Source of the DNA: an uncultured Erysipelotrichaceae bacterium
Lineage (GTDB): Bacteria > Bacillota_I > Bacilli_A > Erysipelotrichales > Coprobacillaceae
Length of the DNA: 29,132 bases
Assembly (NCBI GenBank): GCA_900544435.1
Contig: UQVG01000001.1
Span: 1-29,132, forward strand
Direction of reading: 5' to 3'
Part shown: piece by piece, positions 19,542-27,071 of the stretch
Position numbering within the stretch: the first letter of the stretch is position 1
Layout: each line of letters begins with the position of its first letter
Program-made: the position numbers and the translations under genes
Notes under the pieces: model-generated
Databases searched by the model: none
Seen by the model: only the letters and a program-made list of their open reading frames with translations
Told to the model about the DNA's origin: nothing

Positions 19542-19988
19542 ATGAAAGTAGTTTTATTAGAAGATGTTAGAAAAGTAGGTAAAAAAGGTGATGTTGTTAA
19601 TGTATCTGATGGATACGGACAAAACTTTTTAATTAAAAATAAATTAGCTGTTAAAGAAACAGCAGGTGCTAAAAAGATTTTAGAACAACAAAAAGAAGAA
19701 GCAAGATTACAAGATATTGAAAATAAGAAAAATGCAGAGACATTAAAAGAAAAAATTGAAGGTATTACTTTAGAATTTGTTTTAAAATCTGGTAAAGATG
19801 GTAAAACATTTGGAAGTGTTTCAACAAAACATATTGTTGAACAATTAAGAGAAAAATATGATATTAGAGTAGATAAAAGAAAATTTATCAATGCTCATCC
19901 AATTGGAGCATTAGGATATTCAAATTTAAAAGTTGAGCTATATAAAGGAGTTATCGCTACTATTAGAGTTCACTTATCAGAAAAATAG
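19542..19988 (+). CDS. rplI: 50S ribosomal protein L9
   Basis: A 148-residue large-subunit protein that binds 23S rRNA domain V near the L1 stalk. The N-terminal globular domain begins MKVVLLEDVRKVGKKGDVV and contains the signature GYGQNFLI. A long connecting helix (about residues 42-75, rich in Lys and Glu) leads to the C-terminal domain ending in the KVELYKGVIATIRVHL strand. It is full length. Its Shine-Dalgarno (GAGGG) lies in the end of gdpP, and 11 nt separate it from dnaB. Confidence 0.97.
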   Translation: MKVVLLEDVRKVGKKGDVVNVSDGYGQNFLIKNKLAVKETAGAKKILEQQKEEARLQDIENKKNAETLKEKIEGITLEFVLKSGKDGKTFGSVSTKHIVEQLREKYDIRVDKRKFINAHPIGALGYSNLKVELYKGVIATIRVHLSEK

Positions 19989-19999
19989 GAGGAAGATTT

Positions 20000-21373
20000 A
20001 TGCCTAGAGTTTTCCCACATGATTTAGAAGCAGAACGCTCGTTATTAGGTTCAATGCTTATTTCAAAAGAAGCTTGCCAAGATATTTTAAATAAGTGTGA
20101 AGATAGAGATTTTTATGAAGAATCACATAAAGTATTATTCAATGCAATGAGTGAACTCTCAAGACAAAATATTCCTGTTGATGTAACAACCATTACTTCT
20201 TATTTATTAGATCATAGTCAATTAGATAAAGTTGGTGGTGTAGAATACTTAAGACAATTAAGTGATTCAGTTCCAACTTTAGCACATAGTGAATATTATT
20301 TAAAAATTATTCATAACAAATCGATTTTAAGAAAGATCATCAATGAAACAACAAAAATAGCAGAAAATGCTTTTGGAGATATTGAAGATATTGATGGTTT
20401 TATTGATGAAAGTGAAAAAACAATGTTGGCCATTACGAGAGATCGTAATGCAGGAGAATTCGTTGACGTTAAAAAAGTCATTAGAGAAGTGACAGATCGT
20501 TTAAATAAGTTACAAAGTATTGATGGTAATATTTCGGGTATTCGTACAAATTTTAGAGATTTAGATAAAATAACATCTGGACTCCAAAAAGGAGATTTGA
20601 TTATTTTAGCTGCACGTCCCGCAATGGGGAAAACAGCCTTTGCTTTAAATATTGCACATAATGTAGCTTTTAAATCAGAAGATCCTGTAGCTATCTTTTC
20701 GTTAGAAATGCCTGCAAGTCAATTAGTACAAAGAATTATTTGTTCAATGGGTGGAATAGAAGGTTCTACAATGAGAACAGGTGAAATCTTAAAAACAAAT
20801 GCGAATAAATACTATGCAGCTGCTGAAAGAGTCAGTAAATGCAATTTATATATAGATGATACCCCTGGTATTAAAATTAATGAAATTGTTGCAAAATGTC
20901 GAAAGTTAAAACAAGAACATGGGTTAAAGTTAATTGTTATTGACTATCTTCAATTGATTACTGGAAGTTCTAATAATCGAGAATCAAGACAACAAGAAGT
21001 TTCAGATATATCTAGACAATTAAAAATGTTAGCCAGAGAATTAGATGTTCCTGTTATTGCTTTGTCACAGTTATCACGTTCGGTTGAACAAAGACCAAAT
21101 AAACGTCCAATGATGTCTGACTTGCGTGAATCAGGAGCTATCGAACAAGATGCCGATATCGTTACTTTTATTTATCGAGAAGGATATTATAAAGCAAGTG
21201 AAGGTAAAGAAGAGGAAGATAATGGTTTAACAGAAATTATTATCGCTAAACATAGAAATGGAGCAACAGGTGAAGTTAACCTTGCTTTTGAAAAGAATTT
21301 TAGTAGATTTACAGATTTAGCACCTATTGGCCCTGATGGAAGTAGTGCGGGTGTAAGAGATGTAAGAGGTTAG
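20000..21373 (+). CDS. dnaB: Replicative DNA helicase
   Basis: Hexameric 5'-3' helicase of the replication fork (called DnaC in Bacillus). At 457 residues it is complete: an N-terminal primase-interacting domain (MPRVFPHDLEAERSLLGSML onward, to about residue 110), a linker, and a RecA-like ATPase. The ATPase has Walker A ARPAMGKTA near residue 205, Walker B LIVIDYLQL, and the arginine-finger region DLRESGAIEQDADIV. There is no intein. AGGAGG lies 5 to 8 nt before the start, and it sits in the gdpP-rplI-dnaB order. tdk follows after 11 nt and probably shares the transcript. Confidence 0.97.
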   Translation: MPRVFPHDLEAERSLLGSMLISKEACQDILNKCEDRDFYEESHKVLFNAMSELSRQNIPVDVTTITSYLLDHSQLDKVGGVEYLRQLSDSVPTLAHSEYYLKIIHNKSILRKIINETTKIAENAFGDIEDIDGFIDESEKTMLAITRDRNAGEFVDVKKVIREVTDRLNKLQSIDGNISGIRTNFRDLDKITSGLQKGDLIILAARPAMGKTAFALNIAHNVAFKSEDPVAIFSLEMPASQLVQRIICSMGGIEGSTMRTGEILKTNANKYYAAAERVSKCNLYIDDTPGIKINEIVAKCRKLKQEHGLKLIVIDYLQLITGSSNNRESRQQEVSDISRQLKMLARELDVPVIALSQLSRSVEQRPNKRPMMSDLRESGAIEQDADIVTFIYREGYYKASEGKEEEDNGLTEIIIAKHRNGATGEVNLAFEKNFSRFTDLAPIGPDGSSAGVRDVRG

Positions 21374-21384
21374 GAGAAGAAAGA

Positions 21385-21999
21385 ATGTATCACCAATATC
21401 GAGAAGGATATATAGAAGTTATATGTGGATGTATGTTTGCAGGAAAAACAGAAGAACTTATTCGTCGAATTAATGTTTTATCTTATGCTAAACAAAAAAT
21501 ATTAGTATTTAAACCTAAAATAGATGATCGCTATTCAGAAATAGAAATTGCATCACATTCAGGAAGAAAAGTTCCTTGTTTTGCAATTGATGATCCAGAA
21601 GAAATCTTAGATAAAGTGACAGATGATGTACAGGTTGTCGCTATTGATGAAGTTCAATTTTTTAATTCAAAGATCGTAGATGTTTGTGAATATCTTGCTG
21701 ATAAAGGCGTTCGTGTCATGGTTGCAGGTTTAGATAAAGACTTTAGAGGTGAAGCATTTGGTGTAATGCCTGAACTTCTTACAAAAGGAGAATTTGTGAC
21801 AAAGCTTACAGCTGTTTGCGCAAAATGCGGCTCACCGGCTACACGTACACAAAGACTTGTAGATGGTAAACCAGCATCTTTTGATGATCCTGTTGTTTTA
21901 GTAGGAGCAGTTGATCATTATGAACCAAGATGCAGACATTGTCATGAAGTTGTCAACAAACCTATAAAAATTAAAAGAAGAACTAAAAGTTCACAATAA
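21385..21999 (+). CDS. tdk: Thymidine kinase
   Basis: Salvage enzyme that phosphorylates thymidine to dTMP using ATP. A type II, tetrameric, zinc-containing thymidine kinase of 204 residues. The P-loop is GCMFAGKT (15-22), the magnesium site IDEVQFF (D88, E89), and the zinc lasso uses C145/C148 and C183/C186. A lid region TRTQRLVDGKPA is present. It lies 11 nt after dnaB with AGGAG upstream and closes the replication-linked operon. With nrdD and nrdG it gives the window three deoxynucleotide-supply genes. Confidence 0.96.
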   Translation: MYHQYREGYIEVICGCMFAGKTEELIRRINVLSYAKQKILVFKPKIDDRYSEIEIASHSGRKVPCFAIDDPEEILDKVTDDVQVVAIDEVQFFNSKIVDVCEYLADKGVRVMVAGLDKDFRGEAFGVMPELLTKGEFVTKLTAVCAKCGSPATRTQRLVDGKPASFDDPVVLVGAVDHYEPRCRHCHEVVNKPIKIKRRTKSSQ

Positions 22000-22066
22000 A
22001 TTAACATAGATTCATTATTATAAGGGTGTAAAAGAAAACCTCCCCTTAATATAAACAAAGAAAAGG

Positions 22067-22096
22067 CACATGTTGAGATAACATGTGTTCTTTTTT
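22067..22096 (+). terminator. Terminator of the gdpP-rplI-dnaB-tdk operon
   Basis: CACATGTT-GAGAT-AACATGTG, then TTC and six T. A smaller possible stem TAAGGG/CCCTTA (22021-22048) precedes it and has no T tract. Confidence 0.85.
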
Positions 22097-22114
22097 ATAT
22101 CATCTAATAAATAA

Positions 22115-22165
22115 TTATCAATATGATAAAAAATAATTGATTTATACACTTAAATAGTGTACTAT
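22115..22165 (+). promoter_or_regulatory. Promoter and inverted-repeat operator of the AEC permease operon (site 1)
   Basis: The perfect inverted repeat TTATCA-ATA-TGATAA (22115-22129) is followed after exactly 7 nt by -35 TTGATT (22137-22142), a 17-nt spacer and -10 TACTAT (22160-22165). The same repeat with the same 7-nt gap occurs at two further promoters in this window (25369-25419 minus strand and 25458-25508). Confidence 0.7.
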
Positions 22166-22195
22166 TCTAATAACTACTAGAGGGGAAGTGGTAAT

Positions 22196-23110
22196 TTGAA
22201 AATAATATCTTTACAACTAGAGATATTCATCATCATTATTATAGGATACATATTTGCTAGAAAGGGGATTATTACTAAAGAAGTTAGAAAAAAATTAACA
22301 GACATTGTTATTGATCTTATATTACCGTGTGCCATTATTAAATCATTTATGATGAAATTAACACCAGAAATCATAAGAGATACAGTTGTTATTTTTATTG
22401 TTTCTTTTATTATTCAACTTTCTTATAGTGTATTTAATCGTATTTTTTATAATCGTTTTGATGATTCAAAAGCAATCATTCTAAAATACGCGACCATTGT
22501 TTCTAATGCAGGATTTATGGGATTACCGATTGTTGAAAGTATTTATGGGCAAACTGGTTTATTATATGCTTCAATTGCTTTAATTCCACAAAGAATTTTT
22601 ATGTGGAGTGCTGGACTTTCGTTATTTACGCAAACAGATTCTAAAAGTATGATCAAAAAAGTTGCACTTCATCCATGTATTATTGCTGTTTATATTGGTA
22701 TTGCTTTAATGATTATAGAAAGTATAGGAATTATTTTACCAACTTTTATGTTAAATACGATCAATGCAATAGGAGGATGTACAACAGCTTTAAGTATGTT
22801 GATTATAGGAGCTATTTTAAATGATGTGAAATGGTCTGAACTTGTAGAAAAATCAAGTTTATATTATTCAAGTATACGCTTGTTAATTATTCCTATTACT
22901 ATTTTTATATGTTTATCTTTATGTCAGATGAACTCTTTAGTAATTGGAGTATCTGTACTTTTAGCTGCTATGCCTGCTGGAAGTACAGCAGCGATGTTAG
23001 CACAAAAATATAATCAAGATGTGATATATGCTTCTAAAATCATTGTTGTTTCAACAATATTGTCTTTAGTAACATTGCCAATGATTTCTATTTTAGTAAA
23101 AGGGGGATGA
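22196..23110 (+). CDS. AEC (auxin efflux carrier/malate permease) family transporter
   Basis: A 304-residue integral membrane carrier of the AEC family (MleP/YwkB type), whose bacterial members move organic acids such as malate. About ten hydrophobic segments are seen. The first contains EIFIIIIIGYIFARKGIIT, the family's conserved opening. The stretch NAGFMGLPIVESIYG near 100-115 and the proline in AAMPAGSTAAML near 260 are also typical. The start is TTG 22196, with AGGGG and AAGTGG upstream. No internal ATG would keep the first membrane segment. The gene ends 4 nt before a hydroxyacid dehydrogenase, which suggests transport of the 2-hydroxyacid or 2-oxoacid that enzyme handles. Confidence 0.9.
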   Translation: MKIISLQLEIFIIIIIGYIFARKGIITKEVRKKLTDIVIDLILPCAIIKSFMMKLTPEIIRDTVVIFIVSFIIQLSYSVFNRIFYNRFDDSKAIILKYATIVSNAGFMGLPIVESIYGQTGLLYASIALIPQRIFMWSAGLSLFTQTDSKSMIKKVALHPCIIAVYIGIALMIIESIGIILPTFMLNTINAIGGCTTALSMLIIGAILNDVKWSELVEKSSLYYSSIRLLIIPITIFICLSLCQMNSLVIGVSVLLAAMPAGSTAAMLAQKYNQDVIYASKIIVVSTILSLVTLPMISILVKGG

Positions 23111-23114
23111 TGAT

Positions 23115-24044
23115 ATGGAAATTGCGGTAACAGCTAGAAATTATAATTCAAAAAGTGTTAAATATATGGAAGATTTAGGGTATACAGTAAAGGTCTATGA
23201 AAATTGTACTTTAATGAGTGAAGATGAACTTTATGAATGTTTAAAAGATGCAGATGGAGCTATTGTAAGTGTAGAAGCATATACAAAACATCTTTTACAG
23301 CGATTGCCTAATTTAAAGGTTATTTCTAGAAGAGGTATAGGATATGATGCAATCGATGTAGAAGCATGCAAAGAATTAGGAATTGCTTTTACAAGAACTT
23401 TAGGGGCAGTTGAAGCGCCTGTTGCTGAACAGGTTTTAGCTTATATGTTATATTTTGCTAGAAGAGTAGATTTACAAAGTCAAATATTAAAATCAGGAAT
23501 ATGGAATCGATCATTGAAATTAGGACTTAAAGGAAATACATTAGGGCTTATTGGTTTTGGTGGTATTGGAAAAGAAATTGCTAAAAGAGCTCTTTCTTTT
23601 GGAATGCGTGTCATTGCTACAAGTCATCATGATGCTATAGGAAGTGTTGTAGAAGGAGTAGAAATCTTAAGTGAAGATGATGTTTTATCACAAAGTGATT
23701 TTGTCAGCATTAATGTTCCTCTTCGAGAAGATACTTTTCATTACGCTGATAAAAACTTTTTTAAGAGAATGAAAAAGGGTGCTTATTTTATCAATATTGC
23801 TAGAGGAAAAGTGATGGATGTTGATGCTTTAGTAGAAGCCTTAAATACAGAACATTTAGCAGGATGTGCAGTTGATGTTTTTGATCAGGAACCTTGTTTA
23901 GATTCACCTTTAGCTAAATTTGGAGATCAAGTTTTAATTACACCGCACTCTTGTCCAATGACTTATCATGATCAGTATAATATGGATCAAATGGCAGCTG
24001 AAAATACAGTTGAAGTTTTGGATTTAATAAGAGGTAAAAAATAA
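23115..24044 (+). CDS. D-isomer-specific 2-hydroxyacid dehydrogenase
   Basis: Cytosolic oxidoreductase interconverting 2-oxoacids and D-2-hydroxyacids, 309 residues. The Rossmann motif G147xG149xxG152 is in LGLIGFGGIGKE. The catalytic triad is R230 (NIARGK), E259 (DQEP) and H278 (TPHS). Where NAD-specific members carry an Asp at the end of the second Rossmann strand, this protein reads VIATSHH (166-172), so NADP(H) use is plausible. AAAGGGGG lies 8 nt before ATG 23115, and the gene is co-transcribed with the AEC permease. The substrate (lactate, hydroxyisocaproate, aryl-lactate or phosphoglycerate-like) cannot be fixed, but the lack of a C-terminal ACT domain speaks against SerA. Confidence 0.93.
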   Translation: MEIAVTARNYNSKSVKYMEDLGYTVKVYENCTLMSEDELYECLKDADGAIVSVEAYTKHLLQRLPNLKVISRRGIGYDAIDVEACKELGIAFTRTLGAVEAPVAEQVLAYMLYFARRVDLQSQILKSGIWNRSLKLGLKGNTLGLIGFGGIGKEIAKRALSFGMRVIATSHHDAIGSVVEGVEILSEDDVLSQSDFVSINVPLREDTFHYADKNFFKRMKKGAYFINIARGKVMDVDALVEALNTEHLAGCAVDVFDQEPCLDSPLAKFGDQVLITPHSCPMTYHDQYNMDQMAAENTVEVLDLIRGKK

Positions 24045-24073
24045 CAAATAGAATTTTCTATTTGTTATTTTTT
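24043..24073 (+). terminator. Terminator of the AEC permease-dehydrogenase operon
   Basis: AACAAATAGA-ATTT-TCTATTTGTT (10 bp) followed by ATTTTTT. Confidence 0.88.
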
Positions 24074-24089
24074 GTATACTGCATAATAA

Positions 24090-24133
24090 AAGTGAACATT
24101 CTAAGTTGTTTGTTCAACTTATTCTGTTCACTT
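24090..24133 (-). terminator. Long hairpin terminator of the aminotransferase gene (minus strand)
   Basis: Two nested perfect stems: AAGTGAACA (24090-24098) with TGTTCACTT (24125-24133), and TAAGTTG (24102-24108) with CAACTTA (24115-24121). A symmetric TTC/TTC internal loop separates them. On the minus strand the stem runs into TTTTATTA. It lies in the convergent gap between the dehydrogenase and the aminotransferase. Confidence 0.75.
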
Positions 24134-24144
24134 CATGATGTCCT

Positions 24145-25347
24145 TTATTTACAAAACTGATAAGTTAATTCTCCTAATATTTTAATTCCTTTTTCTATTT
24201 CTTCTAAAGAAGGTAAAGAGAAATTCATACGAATACTTTGACAAGATTTAGAAGAATCAACATGAAATTCATTACCTGGAACAATAGCAATATGTTTTTC
24301 TACTGCTGCTTCAACAAAATCTAACATATTGACATTATCTGGAAGATCAAACCAAACAAACATACCACCTTCAGGTTCAACAAAAGAAATACGAGGATGA
24401 AAATATTTTTTCATCATTTTTAACATATAATGACATTTTTCACTATACATATCTCTTAGTTTAGAAATATGTTCATCCATATCTACTGTTCTTAAGAAAC
24501 CATCAATTGTATATTGTGATAAAGAGTTTGTATGATTATCATTTACCTGCTTAGCCATTTTAATTTTACTTATTAATTCTTTTTGTCCAACTAATAAACC
24601 TGCACGCATACCAGGAGAAATAATTTTAGAAAAACTACTTGTATAAATAACCATGCCTTTTTCATCAAAAGATTTAATTGATGGTACATCATTTCCACTT
24701 GTTCTTAAATAACCATAAGGATTATCTTCTAAAATAACAACACTATATTGACAAGCTAAATCATAAATAGCTTTTCTTTTTTCTAATGATGTTGTAATAC
24801 CTGTTGGATTTTGAAAATTAGGAATAATATAAAAAAGTTTAGGTGTTGGTTTTGTTTGAAAGGCTTTTTCAAGTTCTTTTAAATTAACACCATCCTCTTC
24901 TAGAGGTACACCAATTAAACGAGCACCATTACATCTAAAACAGTTAAATGCTCCTAAAAAACTAGGATCTTCTACAACAATCGTATCCCCTTCGTCTATA
25001 AATATTTTACTTGTTAAATCTAATCCTTGTTGAGATCCAGTTGTAATTAAAATATCATCATTTTCTTTACAAATAGAATCATATTTATTTAAAAATTCTT
25101 TAGCAGATGCCATAAGACCTGGATAACCTTGGGCATCTCCATATTTTAAAATATCATCTGGATTTTTAGAAAAAACTTCATGTGCAATCGATACAAGTTG
25201 ATCTTTAGGTATTGCATTGGGATCGGGAAATCCTCCTGCAAAACTAATAGCATCACTATATTGACCATTTCCGTTTGCTCTTGCAAGTACTGCTCGAATT
25301 GCTGAAAACTTAACTTGGTCCATTTTATTAGCAAAATTATAATTCAT
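24145..25347 (-). CDS. PLP-dependent aminotransferase, class I/II (LysN/ARO8-like)
   Basis: Fold-type I aminotransferase of 400 residues, transferring the amino group of an amino acid to a 2-oxoacid. PLP-binding residues are visible: Y69 in LKYGDAQGYPGL, N180 in PNFQNPTG, D208 and Y211 in EDNPYG, and Schiff-base lysine K241 in SSFSKIISPGMR. The FAGGFPDPNAIP N-terminus and these motifs fit the 2-aminoadipate/aromatic/branched-chain group that resembles MocR C-terminal domains. No regulator domain is attached. AAGGAGGGG precedes the start on the minus strand. It is divergent from the amino acid ABC operon and convergent with the dehydrogenase, and shares their operator motif. The exact amino acid is unknown. 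Confidence 0.93.
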   Translation of the reverse strand: MNYNFANKMDQVKFSAIRAVLARANGNGQYSDAISFAGGFPDPNAIPKDQLVSIAHEVFSKNPDDILKYGDAQGYPGLMASAKEFLNKYDSICKENDDILITTGSQQGLDLTSKIFIDEGDTIVVEDPSFLGAFNCFRCNGARLIGVPLEEDGVNLKELEKAFQTKPTPKLFYIIPNFQNPTGITTSLEKRKAIYDLACQYSVVILEDNPYGYLRTSGNDVPSIKSFDEKGMVIYTSSFSKIISPGMRAGLLVGQKELISKIKMAKQVNDNHTNSLSQYTIDGFLRTVDMDEHISKLRDMYSEKCHYMLKMMKKYFHPRISFVEPEGGMFVWFDLPDNVNMLDFVEAAVEKHIAIVPGNEFHVDSSKSCQSIRMNFSLPSLEEIEKGIKILGELTYQFCK

Positions 25348-25368
25348 TAAAATCCCCTCCTTGGGGTT

Positions 25369-25419
25369 ATTTTAGCAGTTATAAAATATAAATCAATAAA
25401 AAATTATCAAATATAATAA
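25369..25419 (-). promoter_or_regulatory. Promoter and inverted-repeat operator of the aminotransferase gene (site 2)
   Basis: Read on the minus strand: TTATTA-TATT-TGATAA (25419-25404), a 7-nt gap, -35 TTGATT (25396-25391), a 16-nt spacer, then an extended -10 TGC-TAAAAT (25377-25369). The repeat has a 4-nt centre instead of 3 but the same distance to the -35 as sites 1 and 3. The leader would be only about 15 nt and begin at the Shine-Dalgarno. Confidence 0.68.
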
Positions 25420-25424
25420 ATAAA

Positions 25425-25437
25425 TATCACAGTGATA
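25425..25437. promoter_or_regulatory. Central palindrome TATCAC-A-GTGATA between divergent promoters
   Basis: A perfect 13-bp palindrome midway between sites 2 and 3. Its half-sites resemble TTATCA/TGATAA but with a 1-nt centre, so it may be an extra or auxiliary site for the same regulator. Confidence 0.45.
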
Positions 25438-25457
25438 ATAACATAATTAATAAATTA

Positions 25458-25508
25458 TTATTAATATGATAAAAAAGTATTGACTTTTGTTTCGTCCTCT
25501 TGTAGTAT
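25458..25508 (+). promoter_or_regulatory. Promoter and inverted-repeat operator of the amino acid ABC operon (site 3)
   Basis: TTATTA-ATA-TGATAA (25458-25472), one base different from site 1, then 7 nt, -35 TTGACT (25480-25485), a 17-nt spacer and -10 TAGTAT (25503-25508). Transcription near 25515 excludes the in-frame TTG 25487 as a start. Confidence 0.72.
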
Positions 25509-25540
25509 GTAGACAACAACAAAGCGAGGGGGGATCCAAA

Positions 25541-26263
25541 TTGATTAAGTTAGAAAATGTAAATAAAGTATTTGGAAGTAATCATGTTCTAAAAGATATC
25601 AATTTAGAAGTTAAAGAAGGGGAAAAGCTTGTTATTTTAGGTCCAAGTGGTTCTGGAAAATCAACAACAATTCGTTGTATGAATTATTTGGAAGTACCAA
25701 CAAGCGGAACTGTTTCAATTAATGGTGAAACCATTAATAAGAAAAATAAAAATAAAATTGTTGGAAACAATATTTCGATGGTGTTTCAACAATTTAATTT
25801 ATATCCACATAAAACAGTATTAGAAAATCTTACATTAGCACTTATAAAAATTCACAAAATCAAAAAAGAAGATGCTAATGAAAAAGCCTTTCAATATCTA
25901 AGAAGAGTTGGATTAGAAAATAAGGCTTATGCTTATCCACAAGAATTAAGTGGTGGCCAACAACAGCGTGTAGCGATTGCAAGAGCACTTGTTACTAATT
26001 CAAAAATCGTTTTATTTGATGAACCAACCAGTGCCTTAGATCCAGAAATGGTTAAAGAAGTTTTAGATGTTATGACAGATCTAGCAAAAGAAAACATTAC
26101 CATGGTATGTGTCACACATGAGATGGGTTTTGCTAAACAAGTTGCAGATCGTGTGGTGTTTATGGATGATGGTCGTATTATAGAAGAAGGTACACCTGTA
26201 GAGTTCTTTGAACATCCTACAACAGATCGTGCTAAAGCATTTTTAAGTAAAATTATGAGATAG
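25541..26263 (+). CDS. Polar amino acid ABC transporter, ATP-binding protein
   Basis: GlnQ/HisP-type ATPase of 240 residues that powers amino acid import with the two permeases and the lipoprotein encoded downstream. Walker [10 protein letters not shown] (34-42), Q-loop MVFQQFNL, signature [15 protein letters not shown], Walker [13 protein letters not shown] and the H-switch VTHEM are all intact. The start is TTG 25541, 7 nt after AGGGGGG (25527-25533). The open frame extends further up to TTG 25487, but that lies upstream of the -10 box. First gene of a four-gene operon controlled from site 3. Confidence 0.95.
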   Translation: MIKLENVNKVFGSNHVLKDINLEVKEGEKLVILGPSGSGKSTTIRCMNYLEVPTSGTVSINGETINKKNKNKIVGNNISMVFQQFNLYPHKTVLENLTLALIKIHKIKKEDANEKAFQYLRRVGLENKAYAYPQELSGGQQQRVAIARALVTNSKIVLFDEPTSALDPEMVKEVLDVMTDLAKENITMVCVTHEMGFAKQVADRVVFMDDGRIIEEGTPVEFFEHPTTDRAKAFLSKIMR

Positions 26264-26275
26264 GGGGAAATCATA

Positions 26276-27068
26276 ATGAAAAAGTTAGGGAAAGTATTAT
26301 TATCAAGTTTATTTTGTTTAAGTTTAGTGGGATGTGGAAGTTCTTCAAGTAGTTCTTCTAAATCTACTTTGGAACAGATCAAAGAAGATGGGGTATTAAA
26401 AGTAGGTGTTAAAGATGACCGAATTGGTTTTGGTTTAAAAAACACAAAAACTGGAGAATATGAAGGTTATGAAATTGAACTTGCTGATATGTTAGCGAAA
26501 GAACTTATTGGTAAAAAAGCAAAAGTTGAATATACAGCAGTTGATGCTAAAACAAGAACAGGCCTTTTAGATAATAAAGAAATTGATTGTGTTATTGCTA
26601 CATTTACAATTACTGATGAAAGAAAAGAATCATGGAATTTCTCAGATTCTTATTATCGAGATAATGTAGGAATCTTAGCTAAAAAAGGAAAATATAGTAG
26701 TTTAAAAGATATGGATGGAGCTACAGTTGCCGTACAACAATCATCTACGAGTAAAGAAGCTTTAGAAGAAGCTGCTTCAAAAGTAGGGGTTAAATTAAAT
26801 TATAAAGAATTTGCAAGCGCACCTGAATGTGTTTCAGCAGTTAACTCAGGAGCAACAGATGCTTATTCAATTGATGTTACTTGTTTAATGAGTTATTTAA
26901 ATGATGATCTAGAAATTTTACCTGATCGTTTTTCACCACAAGATTTTGGAATTGCAACGAGAAAATAAAGAATTAGCTAAAAAAATTAATAAATTTATTA
27001 AAGAATTAAAGGATGACGGAACATTAGATAAGTTACAAAAGAAATACAATATCGCACAGGAGGAATAG
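26276..27068 (+). pseudogene. Amino acid ABC transporter substrate-binding lipoprotein, frameshifted near its C-terminus
   Basis: Family 3 extracellular solute-binding lipoprotein. The signal peptide ends in the lipobox LVGC (lipidated C20), followed by a Ser-rich tether and LEQIKEDGVLKVGVKDDRIGFG. The first frame stops at 26966-26968 after 230 residues (FGIATRK). The missing end is encoded at once in the +1 frame (26961-27068) as ENKELAKKINKF, then IKELKDDGTLDKLQKKYNI and a stop 3 nt before the permease start. That is the expected final helix of the family, about 36 residues. The break lies in an A-rich run (GAGAAAATAAAG). It may be a true frameshift mutation, a recoding event or a sequencing error. 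Without the C-terminal helix the first lobe would be incomplete, so uptake might be impaired. Confidence 0.88.
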
Positions 27069-27071
27069 ACT

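Noticed and set aside
22021..22048. TAAGGG/CCCTTA stem with CCTCCCC, a possible small RNA or anti-Shine-Dalgarno element
   Set aside because: Only 6 bp with a 16-nt loop and no T tract. The partial complementarity to the downstream AGGGGA is cut off by a terminator and a promoter.
25487..25540. Longer N-terminus for the ABC ATPase from TTG 25487
   Set aside because: It would begin in the promoter, before the -10 box. Family proteins begin at the equivalent of TTG 25541, which has an excellent Shine-Dalgarno.
25933..26445. 170-residue minus-strand open frame over the ABC ATPase and lipoprotein genes
   Set aside because: Spans two real genes with clear motifs on the plus strand. The product has no recognisable family.
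26960..26972. Programmed ribosomal frameshifting in the substrate-binding protein gene
   Set aside because: No recognised slippery heptamer, no RF2-type CTTTGA site and no evident stimulatory hairpin. Mutation or sequencing error is simpler.
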